Shown: positions 16,637 through 24,993, numbered from the stretch's first letter. The stretch is DNA of 39,283 nucleotides from Polyangiaceae bacterium (GCA_025937835.1 JAICQO010000062.1:1-39283), one strand, 5' to 3'. The notes: a model not told the origin generated them from the sequence alone. Made by a program: numbers and translations.

Positions 16637-18258
16637 ACGTAGCCGATCGACGGTGAGATCGACAAATCCGGCAGCATCACGTTCAGCGTTCCAACGAGGC
16701 CCGACTCGTTGGTGAACGCGTACATCACCGTGAACGTAGGGCCCGCAAAGAACTTGGACCCCGAGCGATAGGCGGTCATTTCCTTGACCGTGGCTTGACC
16801 CGCATCGATCTGTCCTTGCGTGATCTGAGGCGCCTGAGCGCAGCTCCGGTTATCGCCGCAGTCGATGATCGTGACCTTGGCTTGCGTGTCGACTTGGGCC
16901 AACCCGAGGGCCAGGCCAAGGTACGGGCGGAGCCGGCGCTTCAGCGGATCGCTCTTCAGGGCGTACGCCACGCGACCTTCGAGGTGCAGCGGTAGGAAGC
17001 CCTCGGGAGCGCCGCGGAACGCCCAGCCTACCCGCGCGCCCGCGAGTATTCGGCCGAACGCGCGGTTGTACGAGAGCATCGCGCGCACCGTCGCCGGCCC
17101 GATCGAGCCGTCGACATTGCCGGCGTTGTTCAGGTTCGGAAGGCCGTCGTACTCGTCGCCGCCCTCGAAGCACGTGTAATTCTCGGCGTCGTCCGACTCG
17201 TTGCCGCACACGCCCACGGCCTCACCGCCGAGCGCGATGTCGACCCCGAGCTCCACGCCCAACCAGTTCAGCTTCGGCGGGCCGAGCCGCGACGCCATCT
17301 CTTCCGAGTCGGGAAACGCGCACTGGCCGTTCGAGCAAATCCCGGATTGGCACTCGGCGTCCGTGTCGCACTTGGGCGGGCTCTCGCAAGTGCCGGCGAC
17401 GCACGCGAGGCCCTTCGAACACTCCTTGCTGTCGGAGCAGCTCGCGCCCCAGCTGCGTGTGCCCACGCCCTTCTTGGTTCCCGGACAAGCCGGCGAGCCC
17501 AACATGTCTCCGGGGCACTCCGACGGATCGAAGCAGCGCGCCGGCGGCTCCTGACCCGGGATCGACGGAGGCGGCTCGCTGGTGCTCTCCATCAGTTTGA
17601 CGGTGACCGGTTCGAGCTTCCCCGCGGTCTTGCCCCGCTTGTTGCGGGCATTGATCGAGAACTCGAAGGTGCCGCTCTTGACCGTGGCGGAGCAGGGGAT
17701 TTCCGCGATCCACTCCTCGCCCGCTTTCTTCATGTTGAGCGTCTTCCACTGGTCCCCGGGCGGTCGGTAACGGACCTCCATCGCCGTCACCGACTTCGAG
17801 GCGATCGTGCAGGCCAGGGGGATGGGTCGTCGCGTCTCGACCTCGGTCAGCTCGGGCATGCACTCGACCGGAACCGGAGGCTCTTCGGGCTCTTCGGGCT
17901 CCTTCTTGGTCTCGGCCTCGTCGTCGGCCCGCCGCTTCTTCTTCTTCCTTCTGGGGGCCGGTTCCTCGTCCGGCTCCTCGTCTTCGGCCGCTGCTTCGTC
18001 GGCCTCCTCTTCGGTCTCCTCTTCGGTCTCTTCGACGGTCTTCGTCTCCGAAGCTCGCCGTTTCTTCTTTTTCTTCTTCTTCTTTTTGGGAGCGGACTGG
18101 GACGGACCCGGAGTGCTCGAGGGGCCGGTGGGGTTCGGGGTCGGCTCCTCGTCCAGCGTGATGACCTCGACCGGAGGTGCGCCGAGAGCGGTTAACGGAA
18201 AGATGCAAGTGACGACCAACGCCAACATGCGAAGGACAGGGCGCAACACGACGGGCAT
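16624..18258 (-). CDS. Secreted Cys-rich protein with charged low-complexity region and probable outer-membrane C-terminal domain
   Basis: A 544-residue protein. A signal peptide runs to about ALG26. Residues 27-57 are Pro/Thr/Ser-rich, then nine consecutive Lys (58-66), a long Glu/Asp-rich run, a second KKKKRR patch and another acidic run to about residue 130. Next comes a beta domain (about 133-225: YRPPGDQWKTLNM, FEFSINARNKRGKTAG), a Cys-rich module (CSDSKECSKGLAC, CDTDAECQSGICSNGQC, resembling Dickkopf-type modules in myxobacterial proteins), and a C-terminal region with alternating aromatic/hydrophobic strands (RVGWAFRGAPEG, GPTFTVMYAF, LNVMLPDLSISPSIGYVQGL) like an outer-membrane barrel. 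GGAGG lies 1 base before the ATG at 18258; GTG at 18249 would be better spaced. Function unknown. Confidence 0.72.
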   Translation of the reverse strand: MPVVLRPVLRMLALVVTCIFPLTALGAPPVEVITLDEEPTPNPTGPSSTPGPSQSAPKKKKKKKKKRRASETKTVEETEEETEEEADEAAAEDEEPDEEPAPRRKKKKRRADDEAETKKEPEEPEEPPVPVECMPELTEVETRRPIPLACTIASKSVTAMEVRYRPPGDQWKTLNMKKAGEEWIAEIPCSATVKSGTFEFSINARNKRGKTAGKLEPVTVKLMESTSEPPPSIPGQEPPARCFDPSECPGDMLGSPACPGTKKGVGTRSWGASCSDSKECSKGLACVAGTCESPPKCDTDAECQSGICSNGQCAFPDSEEMASRLGPPKLNWLGVELGVDIALGGEAVGVCGNESDDAENYTCFEGGDEYDGLPNLNNAGNVDGSIGPATVRAMLSYNRAFGRILAGARVGWAFRGAPEGFLPLHLEGRVAYALKSDPLKRRLRPYLGLALGLAQVDTQAKVTIIDCGDNRSCAQAPQITQGQIDAGQATVKEMTAYRSGSKFFAGPTFTVMYAFTNESGLVGTLNVMLPDLSISPSIGYVQGL

Positions 18259-18280
18259 TCCTCCAGCGGCAGCGAAATTT

Positions 18281-18297
18281 CCGAGTTAGTAACTCGG
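18281..18297 (-). promoter_or_regulatory. 17-bp perfect palindrome upstream of the secreted Cys-rich protein gene
   Basis: Arms CCGAGTTA and TAACTCGG are exact inverted copies around a single central G. The element sits 22 bases upstream of the start of the minus-strand gene, where a repressor operator or leader hairpin would lie. A further GAGTTAG half-copy occurs at about 18317-18323. The DNA is AT-richer than its surroundings. Which protein binds it, if any, cannot be told. Confidence 0.5.
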
Positions 18298-18348
18298 ACC
18301 ACTCAGAGCATTCGCGGAGTTAGGACGGGCGTTCCGCCGCAGCAAGAA

Positions 18349-18386
18349 GTTTTACCTGAGCGACTATTCTGAAGTGACCGTAAAAC
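18349..18386 (-). repeat. Inverted repeat GTTTTAC / GTAAAAC
   Basis: Seven-base perfect arms at 18349-18355 and 18380-18386 with a 24-base spacer. It lies between the glycosyltransferase stop (18448) and the secreted-protein gene start (18258), both on the minus strand. It could be part of a promoter or a weak end structure for the upstream gene. The long spacer makes a stable hairpin unlikely. Confidence 0.3.
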
Positions 18387-18447
18387 CGAGCAGCTCACCG
18401 CATTGGAACACTGTGCTGCTGCTGCTGCGCGCCCAGCCGGTCGCCGA

Positions 18448-20826
18448 CTAGAGCTCGACGCGCGCCAGGAAGAACTTGTTGTTCTGCTCGGGCGTGGTGA
18501 GCTGCTCGAAGCGGCGCACGCGGCCGAGCTCGCTCTCGAGCGAGCCACGACGGCGGTGCTCGGTCATCACGAAGAACGTGCGACGGCCCGAGCGCTCGAG
18601 CTCGCGCAGGTAGTCGTGGAGAGGTTGCCCGCTGCTCACGAACACGACCACGCGGTTGCCCGTGTAGAAGTTCTCGCCCTTCCAGTTCATTTGATACGCG
18701 AGGACGGGCTCGGCGCGGTTCGCTCTCCGGGCGTAGTATTCGAGCAACAGCTCGCGCTGCCCGTAGTGCGGGCTCGCGAGCGGCAGGTAGCAGCCGACCA
18801 GGAACAGCGCGAAGCCGATCGCGCCGAGTAGCATCGCGGTGACGACGTGCCGCCGTAGCCGCGGCAAGAGCCACGCGGCGGAAGCGCAGGCGAAGCTCAC
18901 CGCCACGACCCACAGCAGCTCTCGAAACTGCAGAGCCGGAGGCCAGGGGCGCGCGTAGTTGTACGTGAACAGATGCATGAAGCGCGCCTGCCCGTCGACC
19001 GCCGCGTTCACCGACAGGTCGCGACCCACCGCGAGCAACACCACGGCCGCGGTCAGCCCAGCCAGGCCGAGCGCCGCGGACCGGGCCGCTGGCTGCAAGC
19101 GGGGCGGAGCCCCGTCGGGCGCGGGCGAAGCGGCGCGCTCGAGTAGCACCCCCGCGAGCAGCGCGGCCGGCACGACCGCCGGCAGAATGTAGTGGTGGTA
19201 CTTGGTGAGCGCCGCCGAGAACAGGGCGAAGCTCAGCGCGAACCAGAGCGCGAGCAGGCTCTGGATCTCCGCGCGAGCTCCGGCGGAACGCGAGCCGCGA
19301 AGGGCCGCCACGAACCCGAGCAGCGAAAGCCCGGTCCACGGGAACAAGCCGTAGCCGAGCTGCCACAGGTAGTAGCCGAGGCTCACGTCGTCGCCAGCGT
19401 TCGTGTCGTGCACGTGCGAAAAGGCGCGATCGATCATGTCGTGGCGGAACAAGCGATCGAAGAACGGCATGCCGTGCCGCGCGAAGGCTTGCGCGTACCA
19501 CGGCATGGCCACGGCGAGCAGGATCAGCGCGAGCGCTGGCAACTCGAGCCGAGAGAGCTCGCGGAGCCGGCCTGCCGCGAGCAAGCTCGTCCCCGCCACG
19601 GCGAGCGGCAAGACCAAACCGGGAGCGCCCTTGGCGAGGAAGGAGAGCGCGACTGCAAACCAGGCGCCCACGAAGCACCAACGCTGAACACGCCGTTCGC
19701 CGCGCTCGAGCCAGACGAGCGCAGCCAGCGCTCCGCTCCAGACGCAGGCCAGAAGTCCCGGCGCCAGCGCGGGTAACTCGGGGCCGAGCGTCGCGCACGG
19801 CGCGTTGGAAGGCAGCGAAAGCGCGCAATTCCCGCCGCCCGAACCCTGGAGAAACCGATCGCTCTGGAGCGTCAGGCCCTGTGAGCCGAGCGAAAAATGC
19901 AGCGAAACCAGGTAGCCAATTTGAACGAGCGCGGTGGCGGCGACCGCGGCGAGCAGCAGCCGGGAGGCGTCGAGCCGCAGCGTTCGCTTGCCGAACGCGA
20001 CCTCGTAGCTCGGCAAGCGAAGCTCCGGAGGGGCGCACAGGCCACAGCCGAAGAGTGCGATCGCGGCCGTGGCACACGCGACGTAAGGCATGTCGGTGGT
20101 GGCCTGCCTCGCGAGCAGCGACCAAAACGGTGTCGTGGCGAGCACCACGCCTCCGTAGAGCGCCGCGCGGCGGCCGAACCCGCGCCGCACCAGTCGGTAG
20201 CTCAGGTAGAGCGCGCCGAGCGACAGCAGCAACGCCGGCAAGCGCACCGCCCACTCCGGCTCGGCCGGCGCGCGCCCCACCGAATCCAGCAGGTGATCGG
20301 GCTCGAAATGCACTCCCAACACCGCAAACGACGCGGCCTCGAGCCAGATCGACAGCGGGGGCTTCGACCAGAAAAAGCCGTCCTGCGCCCACCAGAAAGA
20401 GATCCAGTCGTTCCTCGCCAGCACCTCGCGCGCGACTTCACCGTAGTGGGTCTCCCACGGATCGATCAGCGACGACCTCCCGAGCCATGGCGCGTACGCG
20501 AGCCAGGTGCCGCCCACCAGCCACAGACCGTGACGGCGCGACCAAGGTCGCGAAAGCCCGCTCTCGTCGAGCTCGAGCACACCGAGCCGAGCCAGGAACC
20601 AGACCGCGCTGGCCAAGCACGCGAGTCCGGCCGCGCCGATCAGCCCGCCCGACCCCAGCCACTCGGGCAGCGCACCGTGCACCGCTCGGCGCACCGCCAC
20701 GACGAACGACAGAGCGGCCGAGAACAGCGCCGCCGCTGGAGCTCCGAGCGCCAGCGCCGGGACGCGGGAGCGCGCCGGCGGACGGGGGACGGGGCCGCGC
20801 GGGCGGTCGATCGAACGCCAAAACAC
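18448..20826 (-). CDS. PMT/ArnT-like family 39/83 membrane glycosyltransferase
   Basis: A roughly 790-residue polytopic membrane protein with the GT-C fold signature of lipid-linked sugar transferases: IDPWETHYGEVAREVLARNDW (acidic catalytic loop) and WSKPPLSIWLEA, then many hydrophobic helices, SFLAKGAPGL, and the periplasmic-loop segment YYLWQLGYGLFPWTG. The last 110 residues form a soluble tail (NWKGENFYTGNRVVVFVSSG...RRFEQLTTPEQNNKFFLARVEL). It probably moves a sugar from a polyprenyl-phosphate carrier to lipid A, a protein or a surface polymer on the outer face of the inner membrane. The start is uncertain: the frame opens at TTG 20865, inside a hairpin and before a palindrome, so GTG 20826 is given. 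An N-terminal extension of about 100 residues precedes the catalytic loop. Confidence 0.87.
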   Translation of the reverse strand: MFWRSIDRPRGPVPRPPARSRVPALALGAPAAALFSAALSFVVAVRRAVHGALPEWLGSGGLIGAAGLACLASAVWFLARLGVLELDESGLSRPWSRRHGLWLVGGTWLAYAPWLGRSSLIDPWETHYGEVAREVLARNDWISFWWAQDGFFWSKPPLSIWLEAASFAVLGVHFEPDHLLDSVGRAPAEPEWAVRLPALLLSLGALYLSYRLVRRGFGRRAALYGGVVLATTPFWSLLARQATTDMPYVACATAAIALFGCGLCAPPELRLPSYEVAFGKRTLRLDASRLLLAAVAATALVQIGYLVSLHFSLGSQGLTLQSDRFLQGSGGGNCALSLPSNAPCATLGPELPALAPGLLACVWSGALAALVWLERGERRVQRWCFVGAWFAVALSFLAKGAPGLVLPLAVAGTSLLAAGRLRELSRLELPALALILLAVAMPWYAQAFARHGMPFFDRLFRHDMIDRAFSHVHDTNAGDDVSLGYYLWQLGYGLFPWTGLSLLGFVAALRGSRSAGARAEIQSLLALWFALSFALFSAALTKYHHYILPAVVPAALLAGVLLERAASPAPDGAPPRLQPAARSAALGLAGLTAAVVLLAVGRDLSVNAAVDGQARFMHLFTYNYARPWPPALQFRELLWVVAVSFACASAAWLLPRLRRHVVTAMLLGAIGFALFLVGCYLPLASPHYGQRELLLEYYARRANRAEPVLAYQMNWKGENFYTGNRVVVFVSSGQPLHDYLRELERSGRRTFFVMTEHRRRGSLESELGRVRRFEQLTTPEQNNKFFLARVEL

Positions 20827-20848
20827 AGTCAGAATTCTTACTGTGTTT
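20821..20848 (-). promoter_or_regulatory. 28-bp near-perfect palindrome at the start of the glycosyltransferase gene
   Basis: Arms AAACACAGT (20821-20829) and ACTGTGTTT (20840-20848) are exact inverted copies, and the core AGAATTCT (20831-20838) is itself palindromic, so all but one pair of the 28 bases match. It is strikingly AT-rich here. It lies between the diguanylate cyclase stop and the first glycosyltransferase codons. A dimeric repressor operator is the simplest reading; a terminator stem (TTTT follows on the minus strand) is the alternative. Confidence 0.55.
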
Positions 20849-20863
20849 CGGGGTTGGAAGGGC

Positions 20864-20880
20864 AAGGGCCGTCAGCCCTT
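20864..20880 (-). terminator. Hairpin after the FHA-GGDEF gene
   Basis: Arms AAGGGC and GCCCTT enclose a 5-base loop, 13 bases after the stop of the FHA-GGDEF gene on the minus strand. There is no T-run after it, so this is at most a weak intrinsic terminator, perhaps acting together with the palindrome just downstream. Confidence 0.4.
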
Positions 20881-20893
20881 TACCCCGCCCGGA

Positions 20894-21829
20894 TCAACTG
20901 CCGACGACGCGGTTCCGGCCCTGGTGCTTGGCAGCGTAGAGCCGGCTGTCTGCCGCCGAAACCAGCTCTTCGGCCGTGGTCTCGTGGCTCGCGCCGAGCG
21001 ACGCGGTCCCGACGCTGACCGTGACCCGGAGCACGCTCTTCGGCGTCTGGATGCGCAGCCGCTCGACGGTCGCGCGCACGCGCTCCCCGACAGCGAGCGC
21101 GCCCGCGGCGTCGATACCGCGCAGCACGATCGCGAACTCTTCGCCGCCGTAACGCGCGAACACGTCCTCGCTGCGCAGAGTCATCGCGACCGTGCGCGAC
21201 AGCTCGATCAGGACTTTGTCACCGACCGGGTGACCGTAGGTGTCGTTGACCTTCTTGAAGTGATCGACGTCGAACAAGATCAGCGACACGTCCGCCTTGT
21301 GGCGGCGGGCGTAGCTCAGCTCCGAGCGCAGCTGCATGTCGAAGCTCTCGCGGTTGCGGGCGCCGGTGAGCGCGTCGGTGACGCTGGCTTCGAAGAGCTG
21401 GCGCAAGAGCGCCTCCTGACTCGCGTCCGTGATCGCGTAGCGGAACACGGCGGACGGGCCGAATTGCAGCAGGTCTCCGTCGGAAAGCGCGTGGCGGTGC
21501 ACGCGCTGGCCGGCCACGAAGGTGCCGTTGGCGCTCTCGGTGTCTTCGAGCACGTAACCGCGGCCGTGCGGTACGAGCCGCGCGTGCTTGCGGCTGATGC
21601 CGTCGTCGTTCACCCAGACTTCGCAGTCCTGGCCCCGGCCTACGCGGGAGGGGGTCTGGGGTAAGCGAGTGACGTGCCCTATCTGTGCCCCGTTCAGGCG
21701 CACGAGCAGGTGACGGTCCTTCGGCTCTCGCCGGGTTACCGGTGAGAGACCCCGCAGATCTACGATGGCGGTCGAGTCTTCGTCGCCATTGTCCATCTCA
21801 TAGGGTTGTATCTCGCGCGTTCCGGTCAC
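20894..21829 (-). CDS. FHA-domain diguanylate cyclase (FHA-GGDEF)
   Basis: A 311-residue cytoplasmic protein. The FHA domain (about residues 40-133) has the phosphothreonine-binding set G64-R65, S79, H82 and N101-G102. The GGDEF domain (about 150-311) carries TDALTGARNR, ILFDVDHFKKVNDTYGH and an active-site GGEEF at 228-232; an RxxD inhibitory site (R219-S-E-D222) stands five residues before it, so it should make c-di-GMP from two GTP and be inhibited by product. FHA implies docking to, or control by, a Ser/Thr-kinase target. Start is GTG 21829 with AGGA four bases upstream; ATG 21796 is an alternative. Its leader holds strong interleaved inverted repeats. The glycosyltransferase gene follows on the same strand. 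Confidence 0.93.
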   Translation of the reverse strand: MTGTREIQPYEMDNGDEDSTAIVDLRGLSPVTRREPKDRHLLVRLNGAQIGHVTRLPQTPSRVGRGQDCEVWVNDDGISRKHARLVPHGRGYVLEDTESANGTFVAGQRVHRHALSDGDLLQFGPSAVFRYAITDASQEALLRQLFEASVTDALTGARNRESFDMQLRSELSYARRHKADVSLILFDVDHFKKVNDTYGHPVGDKVLIELSRTVAMTLRSEDVFARYGGEEFAIVLRGIDAAGALAVGERVRATVERLRIQTPKSVLRVTVSVGTASLGASHETTAEELVSAADSRLYAAKHQGRNRVVGS

Positions 21830-21837
21830 CGAGTCCT

Positions 21838-21917
21838 AAAAAACCTAACGGACGCAATCGAACCGGGCAACGCGATTCCAGGATCCAGCCCGGCGATTGC
21901 ACAACTCGTCCTGGAAT
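21838..21917 (-). promoter_or_regulatory. Structured leader: interleaved inverted repeats plus T6 tract before the FHA-GGDEF gene
   Basis: On the minus strand, stem A pairs ATTCCAGGA (21917-21909) with TCCTGGAAT (21883-21875), 9 of 9. Stem B pairs GCAATCG-CCGGGC (21900-21888) with GCCCGG-TT-CGATTGC (21868-21854), 13 pairs with a 2-base bulge. The arms alternate A-B-A-B, so the two stems either form a pseudoknot or exclude one another. A run of six T (21843-21838) follows stem B by 10 bases, then AGGA and the GTG start. It could be the valS terminator, an attenuator or a riboswitch-like leader. Confidence 0.5.
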
Positions 21918-21983
21918 TTCTGCGCACGTTTCGGCGCATGCGCGGGTTTTTCCCGACGAGCTTGGCGCGCTGCGGCGTCTCGC

Positions 21984-24779
21984 TCAGGCGAGCTCGTCGA
22001 CGCGACTCAGGGCTTCGTTCAAGTGCTCGTGCTGCTTCTTCAATTGTTCGAGCTGACCGCGCGCTTCGCTCACGACCTCGGGTGGGGCGCTGCCGACGAA
22101 GCTCGGGTTCGAGAGCCGCTTCTCCAGCACCCCGACGTCTTTCTCGAGCTTCTTCAGGCGCCTTTCCAGTCGATCGCGCTCCTTCTTGGGGTCGACCAGA
22201 CCACGCAGACCCACGAACACCTCCACGCCGGAGGCGATACTCACCACCGAGCCCTTGGGGCGCTCCGCGCCGGGCTCGCCGAGGCCCGCGCCCTCCGTGC
22301 CGACCAAGAAGTCGATGAAGCGCTTCTCCCGCGCGAGCAAGGCACGGGTCGCGGCATCCGCGCGCAGCTCGACCGGGATCTTGGCGCTCTTTTCGAGCTC
22401 GTGCTCGCTGCGGATCGTGCGGGCGGCCGAGATCACCTTCATCACCACGCCCATTTCCCGCTCGTCCTTTTCGGACTCCGGGCCGTCGCTGCGGGTGGGA
22501 TAAGCCGAAAGCGCGACGGACGCCGGCCGCGAGGCGGGGCGCGGCAGGCGCTGCCAGAGCTCCTCCGTGATGAACGGCAAGAACGGATGCAGCGCGCGCA
22601 GCGTGGTCTCGAGCACGTGCCCGAGCGTGCGCTGCGTCTCGGCCTTTTCATGATCGGTTCCGGTCTGGAATACGAGCTTCACCATCTCGATGTACCAATC
22701 GCAGAGCTCGTCCCATACGAAGTGGTAGAGAGCGCCGGAGCTCTCGTCGAGCCGGAAGCCCTCGATGCCGCGCGTGCTCTCGGTCACGGCGGCGCCGAGC
22801 CGCGACAGCACCCAGCGGTTCTGCGGCAGCTCCGCGCTCGGCACGGTCTCGCTCGCGACGAGCCCGTCGAGGTAGGGCAGCGCGAAGCGGATCGCGTTGT
22901 AGAGCTTGTTACAGAACTTGCGGTAGCCGTCGATGCGCCCGGGAGACAGCGCGATACGCCGCGCTTGCGGCGAATAGCTGCACAGCGTGAAGCGCAGCGC
23001 GTCCGCGCCGCAAGCCGAGAAGCCCTTACCCATCTGAGCCGTAGAGGGGTACGCCTTCCTGAACTTCGTGAGCGCCTCCGCCTGCGGCGCGTCGGGCATC
23101 GCTTTCTGCACCACGGCGTCGAAGTCCGCGCCGTGGATCAGGTCGAGCGGGTCGAGTGTGTTGCCCTTGACCTTGCTCATCTTGTCGCCGGTCTCATCGA
23201 CGACCATCCCGTGCAGGAGCACGCGCTTGAACGGCGCCTTGCCCATGAACTTGATGCCCATCATCATCATGCGCGCGACCCAGAAGAACAGGATGTCGTA
23301 GCCCGTCTCCATGTCGCTGGTCGGGTAGAAGCGCTCGAGCGCGACCGTCTGGTTCGGCCAGCCGAGCGTCGAAAACGGCCACAGACCGCTCGAAAACCAG
23401 GTGTCGAGCACGTCGGGGTCGCGCGTGACCTGGCTCGAGCCACAGTGCTGGCAGGCCGTGCTCTCGTCGCGCGTCACCGTCACCTTCGAGCACGCCTCGC
23501 AGTGGAACGCCGGGATGCGGTGGCCCCACCACAGCTGGCGCGAGATGCACCAGTCCTGGATGTTGGTGAGCCAGTGCTCGTAGGTCTTCACCCACTCTTC
23601 GGGGATGATCTGCGTGGTGCCGTTCCGCACTGCCTCGAGGGCCGGCTCGGCGAGCGGCTTCATGCTCATGAACCACTGCGTCGAGATCAGCGGTTCGATC
23701 ACGGTGCGCGAGCGCTGGCAGCGCGGCAGCTGGATCACGTGGTTCTTCGAGCCGCGTGCCAGGCCCTTCTCCTCGAGCGCGCGCTTCACGGCCTTGCGCG
23801 CCTCGACCACGGTCATGCCTTGAAACGGGCCGCCCTCGGCGTTCAGCGTGCCGTCCTGGTTCAAGATGTTGATCTCGAGAAGGCCGTGGCGCTTGCCGGT
23901 CGCAAAGTCGTTGAAGTCGTGGCCGGGCGTCACCTTCACGGCGCCGGTGCCGAAGCTCATGTCCACGAGCTCTGCGTCCGTGATGATCGGGATTTCGCGG
24001 TCGACGAACGGGTGCTTGAGCTTCTTGCCGTGCAGGTGCTTGTAGCGGGGATCGTCCGGGTGCACGGCCACGGCGGTGTCGCCGAGCATCGTCTCGGGGC
24101 GGGTCGTGGCGATCACCAGCTCGGCTGCACCCTGTCCCGCGTCTTCCGCCGCGACCGGGTACGCGAACTCGTACATCTCGCCGTTCGACTCTTCGTTTTC
24201 GACCTCGAGATCGCTGAGCGCGGTGCGGCAGTCGGAGCACCAGTTGATGAGCCGCGTCGCGCGGTAGATGAGGCCGTCTTCGTAGAGCCGCACGAAGGCC
24301 TCCTTCACCGCGACCGACAGCTCGGGGTCCATCGTGAACTTCGAACGGTCCCAGTCGGCGGAGCAGCCGAGCACGCGCTGCTGCTCTGCGATGCGCCCGC
24401 CGCTCTGCTCCTTCCAGAGCCAGATCTGCTCCTCGAATTTCTCGCGCCCGAGATCGTGCCGCGAGATGCCCTCGCGCCGCAGCTTCCGCTCCACCACGGT
24501 CTGCGTGGCGATGCCGGCGTGATCGATGCCCGGCTGCCAAAGCACGTTGTAGCCCTGCATGCGCTTGTGGCGCACCAGCACATCCTCGAACGTCCCGGTC
24601 AGCGCGTGCCCCATGTGCAGCGAGCCGGTCACGTTCGGCGGCGGCATCATCAGCGCGTAGACCGGTCGCTCGTCATTCGGATCGACCGAGGCCTCGAAGA
24701 CCCCGTGTTCGAGCCAGTACGCATACCAGCGGGGTTCGACGTCGCGAGGTTCGTAGGCTTTCGGCAGCTCGGCGGACAT
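21984..24779 (-). CDS. valS: Valine--tRNA ligase
   Basis: A 931-residue class I aminoacyl-tRNA synthetase that charges tRNA-Val. The ATP site has PPPNVTGSLHMGHAL with HMGH at 55-58 (HIGH motif), and KMSKV at 533-537 (KMSKS motif). IDHAGIATQTVVER, TRPETMLGDTAVAVHP (editing domain), WCISRQLWWGHRIPAF and DVLDTWFSSGLWPFSTLGWP are hallmark ValS segments. Two CxxC pairs (CEACS, CQHCG) near residues 445-465 suggest a zinc knuckle. The C-terminus is a coiled-coil arm (KKERDRLERRLKKLEKDVGVLEKR) as in ValS. Length is normal. Start ATG 24779 gives a typical N-terminus. No T-box is evident upstream; an imperfect direct repeat lies there instead. Confidence 0.98.
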   Translation of the reverse strand: MSAELPKAYEPRDVEPRWYAYWLEHGVFEASVDPNDERPVYALMMPPPNVTGSLHMGHALTGTFEDVLVRHKRMQGYNVLWQPGIDHAGIATQTVVERKLRREGISRHDLGREKFEEQIWLWKEQSGGRIAEQQRVLGCSADWDRSKFTMDPELSVAVKEAFVRLYEDGLIYRATRLINWCSDCRTALSDLEVENEESNGEMYEFAYPVAAEDAGQGAAELVIATTRPETMLGDTAVAVHPDDPRYKHLHGKKLKHPFVDREIPIITDAELVDMSFGTGAVKVTPGHDFNDFATGKRHGLLEINILNQDGTLNAEGGPFQGMTVVEARKAVKRALEEKGLARGSKNHVIQLPRCQRSRTVIEPLISTQWFMSMKPLAEPALEAVRNGTTQIIPEEWVKTYEHWLTNIQDWCISRQLWWGHRIPAFHCEACSKVTVTRDESTACQHCGSSQVTRDPDVLDTWFSSGLWPFSTLGWPNQTVALERFYPTSDMETGYDILFFWVARMMMMGIKFMGKAPFKRVLLHGMVVDETGDKMSKVKGNTLDPLDLIHGADFDAVVQKAMPDAPQAEALTKFRKAYPSTAQMGKGFSACGADALRFTLCSYSPQARRIALSPGRIDGYRKFCNKLYNAIRFALPYLDGLVASETVPSAELPQNRWVLSRLGAAVTESTRGIEGFRLDESSGALYHFVWDELCDWYIEMVKLVFQTGTDHEKAETQRTLGHVLETTLRALHPFLPFITEELWQRLPRPASRPASVALSAYPTRSDGPESEKDEREMGVVMKVISAARTIRSEHELEKSAKIPVELRADAATRALLAREKRFIDFLVGTEGAGLGEPGAERPKGSVVSIASGVEVFVGLRGLVDPKKERDRLERRLKKLEKDVGVLEKRLSNPSFVGSAPPEVVSEARGQLEQLKKQHEHLNEALSRVDELA

Positions 24780-24810
24780 GAGGGCGCGAAGTTAGCATCG
24801 GCCGGGAGTT

Positions 24811-24915
24811 TGGGTTCCGGTCGCTGCAACGCCGCGGATCTTTGCCGGGCCGAGCCCGGGGTGGCGTCGGCAGGAATTCGGGTTCCGGTGGCTGGCTACG
24901 CCGCGCGATCTATCT
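24811..24915 (-). repeat. Imperfect direct repeat upstream of valS
   Basis: Two copies of a segment of about 35 bases start GGGTTCCGGT at 24812 and 24880, a period of 68. Both continue as GCTG..ACGCCGCG..GATCT with a few substitutions and two one-base gaps. They fill much of the valS upstream region (24780-24993). No reading frame crosses them convincingly. They might be a duplicated regulatory segment or chance duplication. Confidence 0.5.
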
Positions 24916-24993
24916 GGGTGGGACTGGTGAGGCCTCACCCGACGCCTGGACGAGCGACGGCCTTGGCGGTCGAGGCGCTCCGCGCTCTCTCGC

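Noticed and set aside
18060-18090. Possible frameshift or sequencing error in the AAG/AAA lysine tract
   Set aside because: The frame continues smoothly on both sides into a signal peptide and Cys-rich domain, so the tract seems genuine.
21830-21983. GEMM-type c-di-GMP riboswitch in the FHA-GGDEF leader
   Set aside because: The conserved GEMM core sequences are not visible; only the unrelated interleaved stems are.
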